60,000 nt of DNA from Gnetum montanum (Eukaryota; Streptophyta; Gnetopsida; Gnetales; Gnetaceae), in contig MNCI01005798.1 in NCBI GenBank assembly GCA_015680685.1, positions 578,406 to 638,405 of the forward strand, in the 5' to 3' direction. The position numbers and the translations under genes are program-made. Shown here piece after piece: positions 34,700-47,305 of the stretch; position 1 is the first letter of the stretch, and every line of letters starts with the position of its first letter. The notes under the pieces were generated by a model that was not told the origin of the DNA, ran no database searches, and was given only the letters and a program-made list of their open reading frames with translations.

Positions 34700-37185
34700 A
34701 GCCACAACCATTATCACCTCAAATATAGATGTGTCCTACTCTACTCAAAGCACAATAGCACTTGAGCGACTACCTAGCCCAATGCTGGTATAGCAACAGT
34801 CTCTTAGTTTACACCACTTGTCACTCAAGTATTTGGCATAAGACACAGAGCGATACAATTTCCTCTATGCAAAAGTCTAGGTGAATCTACCCTTAGATTG
34901 GAAGGAACTTGAAGATAAAAGTCACTTCAAGTTCCTCCACTAAAATGAGAGGAAGTTCATCCCTACTCTTGATGTCACCATCCTATTGACTAAAGCATAT
35001 CAATGGGTGTTAAACCAACTGATGTGAGTGAGTAGCTCTAGGGAACGGGACATAGCATCCCATTATGATGAAGCATTTTAGGATGGGTAGGAAGACTTGG
35101 ACTCCCACTCTGAAGGTGATGGCTAGATCTACACCACAGCAATCTGTTCCACTGCTATCTTCCAATCAAACCTACTCTTCTCTTTTTTCCCCTTCACTAT
35201 CGCCACAACCCTTCCATAGCCCATGCCTTCTTCAGTGATGGGCAACCATCCCATGCTTTCAACCTATCAACATGTAGGCCCTTCAACTTCATTCCTAGTC
35301 ACCCTCCCTTCCCAATATTTTCCAACATCATACCTAACATCAGTCATAGCTATGTTTCCATATGTGCACATGGTGCCTACGTCACAATTGCACGTGAGTT
35401 TTGCTCCTGTTCCCTCATCTACATCCATCCCACCACCAGTAGTAGAACCACTCCCAACTGCATTGTGGGCACCATCCACTTCTCTACCTAGTACATAACC
35501 CTCTCATATGTCACATTATGTCCAACCCCAATTGTACCAAGTCCTGCAGGTGGTGCAACCAAACATAGGGCTATGGGCCACCCTACCAACTAGGCAAGTA
35601 GCCAACCCGACAGCACCACAAATGGCCATCACCCCAACAGCATAACCCACTGGGGGGTGGATCACCTAGGTAATACCACTTACTAGAGTAGCCCTAATGG
35701 TGCCTCCCATGGGGCAGGCTACCACCCCAATGATGTCACCCATGATGGTTGCTCAGGCAGCCCTGCAACCGTTAGTGATATCCGAGTGTCTAGATCAAGC
35801 TTTTCAAGTCATCTAGATCCTCACTGAGGAAATCAAATGGCTTAAAGCTGCTAGTTCTAAAACTGTGTAGTTCATGGACTTTTACCATGACAACCCTATT
35901 AGCCTAGCTATTCCTATGCTCACATTTCCCCCTAGGGTGCCACTTCCCCAATTTACAAAATACAATGGGGAGGGTGCTCCCAATGTGCATTTCGTGACCT
36001 TTAGGTTTGAATTCCTATTGCTGCAACCATGGCCTCACACCATCATCTATCTCTTTCCCATGTCTAAGATAGGCAAAGGCTTGGATTGGTACCATGTACT
36101 TCCATGTGCCTCTATCTTTACCTTGGAGGAGCTACTAAGTCAATTCGTGACTTGCTTCAAGTACAACTTGAAACTGGAGGTCACACTAGACCAACTCATG
36201 AGTGTTAAGTAGGACCCACTAGAATCTATGCAGAGATTCATACAATGATGAAGCATAACTTTAAATGAGATACACGAGCTGATTGTTGAGGCTCACTTGT
36301 TGGTCATCTTTAAGGGTACAATAAATTACTTCATTAAGTCTAAGCTCTACTACATGGCTCTGCACTCCCTCAGCCAAGCCTTTTCCCAGACCAAGAACAT
36401 TCAGGACACGATTGAAGCCAGTAGGGACCTGGCCTATGTCACTTATAAAAATGCACACATCAAGAAAGACAAAGAGAAGGGTAAGGCTAAAACAACCACA
36501 ATGGCTATTGTGGCTAAGGAAATCAAGCCCAAAAACAACAACAAATAAAAGGTTTCTACAACACCCAACGCTCTCACTAATGCCACACCTGGCTCCAGTA
36601 ACATAGGACAGTCCTCAACATCAATACCTATGACACCAACCTAGTCAAGGACCAACATTGAGTGCAAGGATCGCTCCAAGTATAGCCCCTTACCCATTAA
36701 TCCTTTGAAAGTTTTGAAGAAAATGTTGGGATCTGGGTGTATACAACATAAATAGATGTCGAAGGAGGTAATCAAATTCCATCAAAGGTAATAAAAAGTT
36801 CTATGGAATCCCTCCTTGGCTATGCCCAATGAACCTCTAGTCCTAAAGAATTTTAGGTTAGAGTGTTTCTGTGACTACCACAAGCTATGTGATCATGATA
36901 CAAATTACTGCCTAGCATTGAAGGATGACATACAATGCATGATTTATCAAGGCAAGCTAGTCCTAGATGAGAGCAGTCCCTTCTACCTCTAAAACTAGTC
37001 AATGCATGTTTACAAAGACCCCATGAATGCTAACAATGCAGGGTACACGATCAATGTTATTGGCATTGATAGTAATATAGAACCACCACAACCACCATTC
37101 ATGGTGCGTGTGCCTCCTTGTAACATAGTAATGCCAACAACAACAACGTCACAAGCCCCATTTGTCCTTAAAGTTTCCTATTAAA
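34700..37185 (+). pseudogene. gag polyprotein of element C (degenerate)
   Basis: The N-terminal part is badly decayed; a match to the KEFIPSHNTIVPLT segment of B can be read near 34950, and the start codon is not clear. A Pro-rich linker follows at 35223-35500. The capsid-like domain runs from MDFYHDNPISLAIP (35874) through PLPQFTKYNGEGAPN, LDWYHVLPCASIFTLEELLSQF and TLDQLMSV to a stop at 36210, then resumes to 36548 (VEAHLL, FIKSKLYYMALHSLSQAF) and a Lys/Asn-rich stretch. The Cys/His motif FCDYHKLCDHDTNYC lies near 36868-36915, followed by LKDDIQCMIYQGKLVLD. A tail of about 60 codons runs at 37002-37184. Confidence 0.82.
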
Positions 37186-37559
37186 CATCCACCTCATCCT
37201 TTGTGCTCAAAGTTATACCACTACCTATGCCAACACAATAGGCACCATATGTCATTAAGATGCCAAAACATCCAAGCTCCCCTAGCACCCAAAGATAGGC
37301 AACAAAAACTACACCATAGCCTCCCCATCCAAAAAGCCATGAAGAATGTTTAGTAGACACGATGACTAGGGAACACACTATGCGAGGTCCCCCTAAGCCT
37401 ACCCCCTTGTCAGTAGTCCCCATGATCTCTTCGTCATCAATTGTTGATGGTAGTGCACATACACTATTGATGCCCGTCAAGCCAAAAAAGCTAGCTAGCA
37501 AACCTAAAATCACTTCCCCTCGAGAGATTCTTCTTCTAGGATGAATAGAGGAGGAAAGG
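37186..37559 (+). other. gag-protease linker of element C
   Basis: Pro-rich coding remnant like 10411-10850 of B, with stops; no domain recognised. Confidence 0.4.
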
Positions 37560-38430
37560 GTTAGCAAACAACAAGATGGCAGGTAGGACTTTCTCAATGC
37601 CCTTACACAAGTCAAATAAGCCTTGTAGTAGAAAAATACAACTTTAAGCCTATATGACCTGATAATGACTTCCATGGCACATTGTGAGGCCATGGTTTAT
37701 ATGTTAGCATCTATCTCAATTGACAAAAACATGCTAGCCAAAGAGAAAGAAATCCACTCTATCATCCTTCCCTCTACATCCAAAGAACCACGACCAGCTT
37801 AGTTGACATTTCATGATAAGTCCATTAAGGAAAATCCTGAAAAGGGTCATGTGACAATGGTACCCATGTTCATAACAATTCAGGTTGGCCAATACAAGAT
37901 TCGAAGGGTATACGTTGATGATAGGGCTACAACTTCTTGCCTGAAATCATTGAATGGGGCTCACATACTCAAAAAGGGACTATCCAAATTATCTTTGTAG
38001 TAGGAGACTAGTTCCCCATAAGCACAATGTTCATTATGGTGGGAGAGATGCCTAGGTCCAACCTGATCTTGGGGAAGTCATGGATAGCCCAATTAAGGAC
38101 TATCTCTTCACTGATACATCAAGAAATCCACTTACCCTAAGAGGGAGGGGAAGTGCTAATTTACAATGATGAAGTGGTTGTCCAAACCATAAACAATGTT
38201 GACATGGAGTAGGGTTCAAAAATAGTAATCTCTAAGAACGAAGTGTTTGTTCATGCTAAGATCCTTTGCTTGATTGACGAGCCAGCCAAAAACACTGACT
38301 TAGATAAAAAACTACATGGGCTGAGTTGCCTTTTCAGATAATAGACAACAACATAGAAGTTTTCCACAACAAAGCCTCTTGACTCTATGCTTCTTCTAGC
38401 TCACAATGGGTTAGGAAACAATTGCATAAT
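37560..38430 (+). pseudogene. Aspartic protease of element C pol (degenerate)
   Basis: Corresponds to B's protease. FHDKSIKENPEKGHVTMVPMFI begins at about 37809. The active-site position reads VYVDDRATT near 37910: the Asp is retained, but the segment after it is shortened compared with B, losing about 13 residues. The SNLILGKSW block is near 38060. The region ends RKQLHN with a stop near 38430. Several stops and at least one frameshift are present. Confidence 0.7.
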
Positions 38431-39084
38431 TAGAAATTACCTCTAATTCAATTCCATAAAGGCTTGGCTTTAACATTTTCTATCTCCTTCCATCTTAATT
38501 TTAGCATCAGGTTCACTGTTTGCATTATGTTCATTTTTAGCATCACGTTCACTGTTTGCATTATGTTCATTTTTGGCATTATGATCATTGTTTACATTAT
38601 TTCAATTATTTGCATCATGTCTACTATTCACATTCGCATTGTGTCTACTATTCACATTATGTCCACCATTTACATCAGGGCTATTTCTTGCATTAATTAT
38701 CTACCACTTGGCCCGAAATGGCTTTAAACTATTGTAATGGCCTAAGATGACCTAAAACTAACAACAGCCCGAAATGGCCTTAAATTACCATCACATCCCA
38801 AAATGGCCTTGAACTAGAAACTCTGTTTCCCTAAAACAAAGATAACAAGAAAACAAAAATAAAAAAAATCATCATGAAGTAATGGCCCAAAATGGTCTTA
38901 AACTAAAATAAGGGGCCCACAGAGGGCCTAAACACATTAATAAAAAATTCAATTAAAAATTAATTAGCCAAAAAAAATGAAATAACTATTTCACATTTCA
39001 CTTTTCATTCAATTTTAGTCCATACAATAATGTTGGCAAAAATTTAAATCCAAAAATAAAATAAAAAATCTTTTGTTGCCATGC
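38431..39084. repeat. Spacer between protease and accessory-gene 3' end in C, with two repeat types
   Basis: At 38500-38690 an imperfect array of roughly 24-27 bp units (CATTATGTTCATTTTTGGCA-like) is present. At 38697-38960 five or more diverged units share CCNAAATGGCCTTAAACTA, related to the 27-bp units at 12000-12080 of B. No gene is seen. Confidence 0.7.
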
Positions 39085-42000
39085 TATAAGTCTTCATCAG
39101 CATCCCTGTTCTTTATTCCACTTGGTCCTGTGCCTCTATTTCAATCTTGCATAGGACATAGAAAAAAATAATAAATCAAACTACTACTAAGATCTCACAA
39201 AATAAATTGTGACATAATAAAGAATAACTAACCTGAGATGGCCCCACGTCCATTTTGGAAGGAATCTTATCCATGCTAACTGCAAGATGTTGTAAGATCT
39301 CCTCCTCTGTGAGGCTGGCCCAGTTTTCCTTCCCTAGATTAGCACTTGCCACAACTTTCCCTTTCTTCATAGCTATCCATCTGGATGGCCCTAGAGAAAA
39401 GATGGTAGTGGTGGTCTGTTGCATGAACTTCTCATAGGCCTAGAAGTGACAATGACATCAAGGAATAGCTTATGGGTATGCAACTCAACGAAAGCATCCT
39501 AATATTGTTTATGATAGGTAGCATGTTCCATTTTTTATATATGCTTATGGTTCTTTTGTGCCTACACCCATTCATACACCTTTGTGCTATAGTCTTTCTA
39601 GTCTTGGTTCTTATGGGCCAGAAGGTCCATTTGCATGTGTTGTTCAATAATCTCATGAGTGGCCTCATTCTTACTCCATATGGCTATCTAGTATCTGGCA
39701 TAGTCAATTACAACCATATTCCAACTACCATAGCGAGTGTCATGGGCCAATAGAAATTCATTTTTGGACCGAAGGTCCTCCAACTCAGTAGCTTGGTTAG
39801 CCTTCTCTTTCTTAAGTTTTTGCACCCTATTCTACAGGTCCTCATTGACATGCCTACACTCCCACAAGGAGCATGCTGAGTACAATGCACATTTACTTGT
39901 TTCCTCATATATATGATGGGACACCTTGGTTACCTCTAGAGGAAGTTCAGGCATAGCGTCAACCTTAATGGCCTACCTAGGATCCTTCTTGAGATGAGAA
40001 GTTGTCAATCATGCATGGGAGATCATTAGTCATAGTGCCATCATAAACATGCAACAACTTAGAGAGCCCAATGTAGCAATTCCAACATGCCTATCTTAGG
40101 ATTGACCTACCTTAGGCGATCAATCATGTCATTGACCAAAACCTCCATAAAGGTGAATTTATTAGGGGTCTCAGTCCATGGTTTGAGATAGATTGAGAAA
40201 GAAGGGTTAGGGGCATTAATAGTGGCATCCACTGCACAATAAAACATGTTAGCAATGATGGAGAGAACAACAACCAAACTAAAAAAATGACAAACGATAG
40301 GGGAAAGCTCCTACCTAGCAAACCCTCAGGGGTGATAGTAGGGGCATTGCCCATCGACACACTGTCAAGCAAGTGATCAAACTCACTAGCATCAAATTGT
40401 AGCCTTTCTCCTTCCAGCTAACTCAAAAGTGTGATGGCATCCTCAATAATCTTATGTCCCTCATGTACTAAGGCATATTTTGTGAAAGAGTCATCGGTAA
40501 CAGGGGCCTCTTCCTCCATGGTAGGGGTCTCTTCTTCTTCTTCAGTAGGGGCCCTTGCTTTAGGGGCCAAAACATCTTCTTCTTCTTCTTCTTCTAATAA
40601 AAATGTTCAAAATAAGTAGGATACTCCAACATAAAATGGGTGCTACACTACATAAGACAATAGAGTGTAGTAGGTGCTATGCTAATCAGACAATTAAACA
40701 CACTTACCAAGTTTGGGATGTACTTTACAGACCTTGATACGTAACTTTCTTCCCATCTTTTCATTCATATGGGGAGGTTCTTCCGCAGGATGAAACTTTT
40801 TATGTTGTAGCCTAGTTTTCACCATTTTTGTAATAATGCATGCCTCCCTTAACACATTTCCTATGTTAATGGGAGACACCTCTCCAATGTTGTTTGGGGC
40901 ATGAAAGGTATATCCCACACAATCCATCATTGTTATCAAAAGTGATTCCCCAATATCTTCTGGGGGATCTTGGGATTGAGTGGTATGGAAAAGTTGGTAA
41001 ATCCATGGCTTGGATATCTGGGTGTAATATTGTTGTACCCAGGTGCTGTTCTCATAGACCACCAAAAATTATGCAAAGCATCATAGGCAAGCTATGAAGA
41101 AGGTGTAATACACGTTGAAACAAGAATCAAGCTTCTCATGAAGCTTGACCATTTCAACTCTCAAGCCTTTCGAAAGGTATTTGGCCTAGTTGTAGTAGGT
41201 TCCTTCTTCCATAACATCCCTCATTATCCAAGCCTGATCTAGTTGAAGGATTTTCCCTTAGAAGAGTATGTTGGGAAAGGCATAGGCACAAAATACAGGG
41301 TAAACCATTTGGGCCACAGCTAGCTTGACCTTGTGGATATAAATCCCCTTTCAGTCCTTGCTTGTCCCCAGCCATTCCTCTATGTCCCCCTGATGGTTGA
41401 CATCCTTGCTACTCTTTTTCCTTATAGGTAGGCCATCATAGGAAACACCAAAAAGGTTTGCAAAAATTTTGTAAGTGATTTTAAACACTACTCGCACATT
41501 GTGAACTTGTGTGTGGAAGTGATCAGCCTTTTTGGAGAAGGAATCAACTAGGAAAAGCATTTCGGCAGTAAGGACACTTGGATTTACTACTAAGAATAAG
41601 TTCATGAGCCTAGCCTCCTAAATGTTGTGAACCAGGATGGCTGGTGTCCCATTGCAAAGCCAACACTAATTCTTGTCCACCTCCCTATACTTGAAGAAGA
41701 GGTTGGTTTCATCATGCCCAAAGGTGATCACTATAACCTCCTGGGATGTGCTTGCTACTGCAATAACCAGCAATAAAAATTAGCGAAATAAAAAGAAAAT
41801 AATCACTTGAGTACATAAAAACCAATGCATGATTCAACATACCGAGTATAAATGGCATAGGAAATGGTGGAATTTCCACAAGAACGTCTTCTACGATAAG
41901 TGGTCAGTGAGATGCCCATTCGCTATCCAACCAGCCAATTTCTTCACATTTCCCATAGAACTTGGCATACTTACTTGGATAGGTTTTGAAATCAAGCCCA

Positions 42001-42208
42001 AGTTGTTCTATAACACTAGCACACATGTTCCTTGTAGAGGAGAACTCTTATAGAGTTGTCTGGGCCAATACTAATGTATCCATGTTATCATGAAGACCAT
42101 CCTTGTCAATAAAAAATCTGGCCACATGCAAACTATAGTAAGAATTTTTTACTAGCACAAGGAAAATCATACAGTATGTTTAAAACACCTTCATAAGACT
42201 CACTTGCT
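39085..42208 (-). pseudogene. Accessory antisense spliced gene of element C, C-terminal exons (interrupted by D)
   Basis: Minus strand. The last five bases of exon 2 (42204-42208) are followed by donor GTGAGTC. Exon 3 is 41843-42117 (275 nt): FFIDKDGLHDNMDTL, KTYPSKYAKFYGKC, EIGWLDSEW and IPPFPMPF. Exon 4 is 40708-41757 (1050 nt): SQEVIVITFGHDETNLFFKY, ARLMNLFLVVNPSVLTAEM, IEEWLGTSKD, YPVFCAYAFPNILF, ISKPWIYQLFHTTQSQDPPE. Exon 5 is 40315-40593 and starts with a run of Glu codons from CTT repeats at 40575-40593. Then come a PNKFTFMEVLVNDMIDRL segment near 40150, a charged helical part (about 39430-39960) and a SRWIAMKKGKVVASANLG motif near 39390 with a terminal donor near 39233. The gene is broken by stops. 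Exon lengths match those of B and A. The role of the protein is unknown. Confidence 0.8.
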
Positions 42209-43909
42209 TGAAACACCCTAAAAAATGCAAGGTCATCCTTGCTTCACTAGGCTCTTGCAGTTTGCGCAGCACTATGGCAGTTCATCGGGAAGAGAACGTT
42301 TTGAGTTCAGGCTGGCCAGTTCAGAAAATTTTCTACTTTGAGCATGGACAGGTTCTATGCCATCCTACCTATCCACCAAAGTAGCCTAACTAGCCAATAG
42401 CCTGCTCAAAAATAGTGTGTGGAGTCGGCAGCCGCATTTTGGATGTGCAAAAAATAGTTCAACTAGTTTTCTATGTCACAAAGCTTGCTACACTACACTA
42501 CGCTATGTAGTTTAGCAAGCTTCAAAAGATGATGGCAGAACAAAGTGCTACGCTATGCGACATCATGCAGCGTAGCATGGAAATGACTTCACTACCCACT
42601 TCCTTGCCCAATTTCAAGTTCTACAATGATGTCCCTTTTCGTCAGGAAGCGGCGGACCATGTCTATTGCTACACTACGCTAAGCTACATGGCGCAGCAAG
42701 GTGTAGCAATCCTGCGGAAGAGAAAGAAGGCAATTCGAAATGCGGAGTCAAAAAATTTCACAAGACTTGAATCGCAGAAGACAATGTTTGCAAATTGGCA
42801 AAGCTTTCATGACTAAGTCCAGTTGCTATGGTACGCTACACTATGTAGCCTAGCATAGCGTAGGAAGCATGTGACATATAGCAGAATGTGCGACAAAGTG
42901 CTACGCTATGCCAAGCATGCTACACAAAGCACAACAAGGAATGCACGTGGTTGAGTGACATCAATGCACTCCACCTAATCAGACTATTGGCACACATCTC
43001 CAGATATTGACTATGCAATTACGACATAGTAGGATTGCAGTTATTGCATACAGGTTCACATCGCAATGGTCTTGTAGGTCCAACGGTCACAAACAGCACG
43101 AGTAGTGCCAACAAGACAACAAAGTCCTAAGGCACGTAGTATTCAAACCACCCCTTTCACATGCCCTCTATCCTATAAATACCCTAGTAAATAGCATGCA
43201 AAAGGGGTCCACAATTTTTAAAAGTTGTCAATTTCAAAAGAGTTCACATCTTTCCTGAAGTAAACAGATTCTAAGGGGTGGGAACTTTGGAATTCTGAAA
43301 CAAATGCTTCTCCTCTCTCTAGCATTGTAACATCAAAGTCATCTGTTTAACACTATAAATAGTGAGTCTCTCTCAGCTGACATGGGGTCCTGTTTCCATT
43401 CTACCACCTTGGTAGAATCCCACATTATTTGTACCCAAGTCCGCGTCCAAGCACATAGTTCTTTTTGCTCGACACGCCTTAGTTACTCTCAGGATCTCTG
43501 CACTCCATCATGCTATGCAATTGATTGTATCCACCCTGACCGAGCGAGTTTGTAGCTTCGGAGCAATGCATGTTTCTAACTACACTTTACTTTATTTCTT
43601 GCTTTTTATCTTGTTTTGCATCATTTTCTGTTTTATTCACCTTTAAGCATTACTTCGTATTACTTTTGCATTTTTATAGTTTCTCTCCTGCTTCATTTTA
43701 CTTTTAAGCATTATCTCGCATTTCGCATTATTTACATTGCAAAAGGCTATATTGATGCCGATGTAAGTCCCTGTCTAATCGACCAAACCGTTCAGGGCAC
43801 CCCATGTTTGCACACACCTAGCACAGCCCTCCCATGGATACGAGGTCAGAACTGTTGCACCCACCAATCCCCTGGTGTTTTCCAGCCGCTAACATTTTCA
43901 GTCGCTATA
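42209..43909 (+). repeat. 5' LTR of element D
   Basis: Starts TGAAACACCCTAAAAAATGC and ends CGCTATA. It aligns along its length with 54452-56143. TATA box CTATAAATAC at 43173-43182. No primer-binding site follows it. Confidence 0.88.
43173..43182 (+). promoter_or_regulatory. LTR TATA box (element D, 5' LTR)
   Basis: CTATAAATAC followed by CCTAGT, as in the 3' LTR at 55406. Confidence 0.55.
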
Positions 43910-45351
43910 GTTTTCGATTACTACCGTAATGGAAATAGCAGGAGTTCAACTACCAGAATGGCTTCAAGTGTGACCTGTTTGAAAGCTTCTCTCCATTCCT
44001 TGTCCAACCAACCCTTCATCCTAAACTGATTGTAGAATGTGGTGAGTATGCATGGGTAATTATGGTATTCTCCCCCACACTGACCAATCATGCCCGCCCT
44101 CAGGCTCTTGGAAGAAGTAAACTCCCATAGGACTAGCTATGTCGTAGCCAGTAGATCCGGTTGATCGTGAACCCCATCATCGTCAATGTAGAACTTGGCA
44201 ATAAACACACACTATTAGCATTCAACCAAGTATAGACGGTGTCACACAACGAAGCAAAGCAAAGATGCAAAACTCACCCACCAGCACAATAGATAGTCCC
44301 TTATAGGTTTTGAAAGTGCGTCGCCATGTGACGTGCGAGGTACAATGTATTGTATAGGTGATAACACTGGTATTCCGGCATGTCCCAGATCCAAGCTAAA
44401 TGCCTCAACCCTATTGAGTGTTGGCTAGACCCCCCTCCCTACCTGCTCGTGGTTGCCTCATCAGAAAGGTATCTCAGGATGCCCTAATTTACCCCTGGCA
44501 GCATGGCCTCTATTATGCCAGATGCCTACGTCTCGTCTAAGGAAGACCAAATAATCACACTAAAGTGGTTGAGAAAGAATTGCAAGAAGTCTCATGCCCC
44601 TACCCTAAACCAAACCACTCAATCTCCCACACGTATCGGGGAAGGAGGAGCATTGGCCATAGGTCAGCTCACATGGCATAAGAACCCTCCAAGGTCCAAA
44701 ATGATCAGCCTAGACCTTGGCCCTGCCATGCACAATGCAATCAAAAAATGTTGGCATCACACTTGAACACAATACACGTGCAACATAGCAGCGTCTAGTA
44801 GTCCATAAATATAGCATAGCATAACCCTCCGCACATACATAGTATAGCAAAGGTGTGAGATCCTAGCATAGCAAAAACATGCAAATAGCTCAACATAGTA
44901 GTAAAATAATTGGCAACATGCCGAAAAAAAGCACATGTCACGATGTCGTATCACACATGACCAAACCCTCCCAAGGGTTTTACATTATGACATGCCAAGG
45001 CCAAATAATTTAAACTGCCCCAGCCCCGTAGGCATGACAATCGCAGCTGTAGTAGTCCCAGTGGCCTTACAATGAAACCTTTGCACATCAGCCATGACCA
45101 AAAAAGAGGCCACGGTGATGCAAAGGCTAAAATAATGTAGTCACAGAAAACATAGATAGAAGAACAAATGGGATGCAAAACCAAAGCAGAAAATAGTAAA
45201 AGGCACAAAACAAAAAGAGCAAAGGAGGCATGAAAAATTAATAGGTTAATGGTGTGCTCTCTCACACTGAAATGTGTGCTTTTGGCATGCGTCTTAGAGC
45301 CTTTTTTGCCTTCTCAACCTTCGCAAGCACCCAATGAGTCTTAGGAGCCAT
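43910..45351 (-). pseudogene. Accessory antisense spliced gene of element D, N-terminal exons only
   Basis: Minus strand. ATG at 45349-45351 (MAPKTHWVLAKVEKAKKAL), with a damaged exon 1 donor near 45243. Exon 2 is 44278-44722 (445 nt): LIILDLGGFLC near 44700, VVWFRVGA, DFLQFFLNHFSVIIWSSL near 44575, then NTLYLARHMATHFQN near 44320, and donor GTGAGTT. Exon 3 (about 43920-44205) has KFYIDDDGVHD, YHNYPCILTTFYNQF and KGWLDKEW and ends a few bases from the 5' LTR. All later exons are missing. This copy shows the FCP1/NIF-like features most clearly (LDLGGFL and FSVIIWSS). Confidence 0.75.
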
Positions 45352-46203
45352 GGCCCTCCTTGCAGATTTATGATCTTCACTGTAGAAATCTATCTTGCTA
45401 GACGAGAAACAAAACTACTTTGTGCTTAGAATTCGCCGTATGCTCCAATGAGGGTTTTGCGCTCTTACAGTGGAAACAACAAAATTACCCAGGTTTAACC
45501 CCTATTTATAGCTGCAAGGGCAAGATGGGGAAACTCACCTCTTTATCTCTCTGATTAATGTGGAGTGCACTATGCAGCATAGCATACTAACCACGACATC
45601 ATAACACTATTAGCATTTAAGCCTTGACACGCTTCAAGCCAACTACTCGCCTTCCCGAAGATAAAGAAAAAATATGAGAATATTTTTTTTCAATTAATGG
45701 TCTGAAAAGACCTTAAACTAATGAGCTTAGCATGGTTGTGCTCCTTAGGGTTCGAAAAGATCCTAAAAATAGCAGTTTTGACCCATTACGTTCGCAGTCC
45801 GTAATGACGTTAACCTAACCATATCCTTACACCAGCAATCACCTTATCCTCTTTCACATAGGTAGTATCACCTTTCCTAATAGTTTTATGATTCCATTTT
45901 CGCACTAGCAGTTCAATACTCCTTGTACTCATAATTTCCTTTTTATTATTATTATTTTACATGTTGCAATATGGCAGTCTAAGATGACACTAAACTAGTA
46001 GTTTGGCATTTGCGTGTTGACAGTCACACGTTCCATTAGCAATTCTACACTCTTGCACCTTGGTGGTCCACCACGACCTTAAACTAGCAAACATTCAATC
46101 TTTACATCACCTCACTTAGCAAGTTGCATCTTGGTGTTGCTTTGCATATTTGCATTTGACACAATCTCTGATGATCCTTACCCAGGCTTTCATCTTATGA
46201 TGG
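45352..46203. repeat. Divergent spacer between accessory gene and reverse transcriptase in D
   Basis: Diverged TTAAACTA-type repeat units occur near 45700-45780, 45975-46000 and 46065-46095. No gene; the spacer ends at the acceptor-like CAG. Confidence 0.55.
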
Positions 46204-46206
46204 CAG
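46204..46206 (+). promoter_or_regulatory. Putative splice acceptor before reverse transcriptase (element D)
   Basis: A pyrimidine-containing stretch (GGCTTTCATCTTATGATGGCAG) followed by GTCAAGTAAGAG; the position is equivalent to 17171 in B. Confidence 0.4.
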
Positions 46207-47305
46207 GTCAAGTAAGAGATGGGAATCCATCATGCCCTTTCCACACCTTTAATGTTAGTAGGGCCATAGGGCAAGCTCGTGAGACAGTTGAACCCCGACA
46301 TGATTGACTAGGGGTCGACTACGATTAACACTATAGAAGCCTTAGAAGCATCCCCAGATTGGCTGAGACACCTGGTCTAAGCCCTAGATTTAGAGGTCAC
46401 GGATGTAACTGAGGATCCTCTTGTCAAGATACCTATGACCACATTAAAGGGGGAGGTAAAGATGTTAAGACTCAACTCCCTCCTTGACACACAAACACAT
46501 GAAGGTGCAGTTAAAACTCTGCAGGATCACATCAATGTCTTCGCATGGTTGTACAGTGACATGTCAAGTCTAGATCCATGGTTGATTCAGCATAACATTG
46601 TCCTAGACCCACACATAAAGGCAGTCAAGCAAAAGGCTCATAAAATTAAGCCAAAAATCACACTAGCCGTGAGGGATGAAATCACTAAGTTATACCAAGC
46701 AGGTTTCATCTGCATGGTCGACTATTTAGAGTGGGTGTCCAACATCATTGTATTTTCGAAGAAAACAGGAGGGATACGAATCTTTATAGACTTTCGAGAC
46801 TTGAATAAGGCAACGATCAAAGAAAATTTCCCACTCCCAAGCATTGATCAACTCATCGACAGCACGGGTAACCATGCTTTGCTATCCTTCATGGATGGAT
46901 TCTCTACATACAACCAAATCCACATCAACCGAGAACACCAGCTATCAACAACCTTCATGACTCCATGGGGAATGTTCTGCTATACCATGATGTCTTTCGG
47001 GCTCAAAAAAGTTGGAGCAACCTACCAACAAGCCATGACCTACATTTTTAGTGACTACATCTTAGAAACATTAAAAGATTACATAGATGACATAGCAGTT
47101 AAGTCCATGGAGGTAGCCGATCACCCACGCGATCTAGGGGTAGTCTTCAAGTACTGCCAAATGCACAAGTTATGTCTCAATCCTAAGAAGTGCATCTTCA
47201 GAGTAAAGACTAGATGCATGTTAGGGTTCGTAGTATCGGAGGCTAGAATATGGGTGGACCCAGACAAAGTCAAGGCCATCATCAATCTAGTGCCTCCCAC
47301 AAACC
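46207..47305 (+). pseudogene. Reverse transcriptase of element D pol (first part, interrupted by E)
   Basis: This is the longest open stretch in the window: about 290 codons of reverse transcriptase are free of stops from 46435 to the insertion point. Motifs: KPKITLAVRDEITKLYQAGF, GGIRIFIDFRDLNKATIKEN, LLSFMDGFSTYNQI, TTFMTPWGMFCYTMMSFGLK and catalytic YIDDIAVKS near 47083. The upstream 230 nt contain three stops. The coding sequence stops exactly at the target duplication AAACC (47301-47305), and the thumb and RNase H resume at 50784. Confidence 0.9.

Noticed and set aside
38464-38727. Repetitive Ile/Met-rich open frame
   Set aside because: Produced by the imperfect tandem repeat; low complexity and not conserved in B.
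43616-44029. Open frame of 137 codons
   Set aside because: Mostly R/U5 of D's 5' LTR, then antisense to exon 3 of the accessory gene; not a gene.
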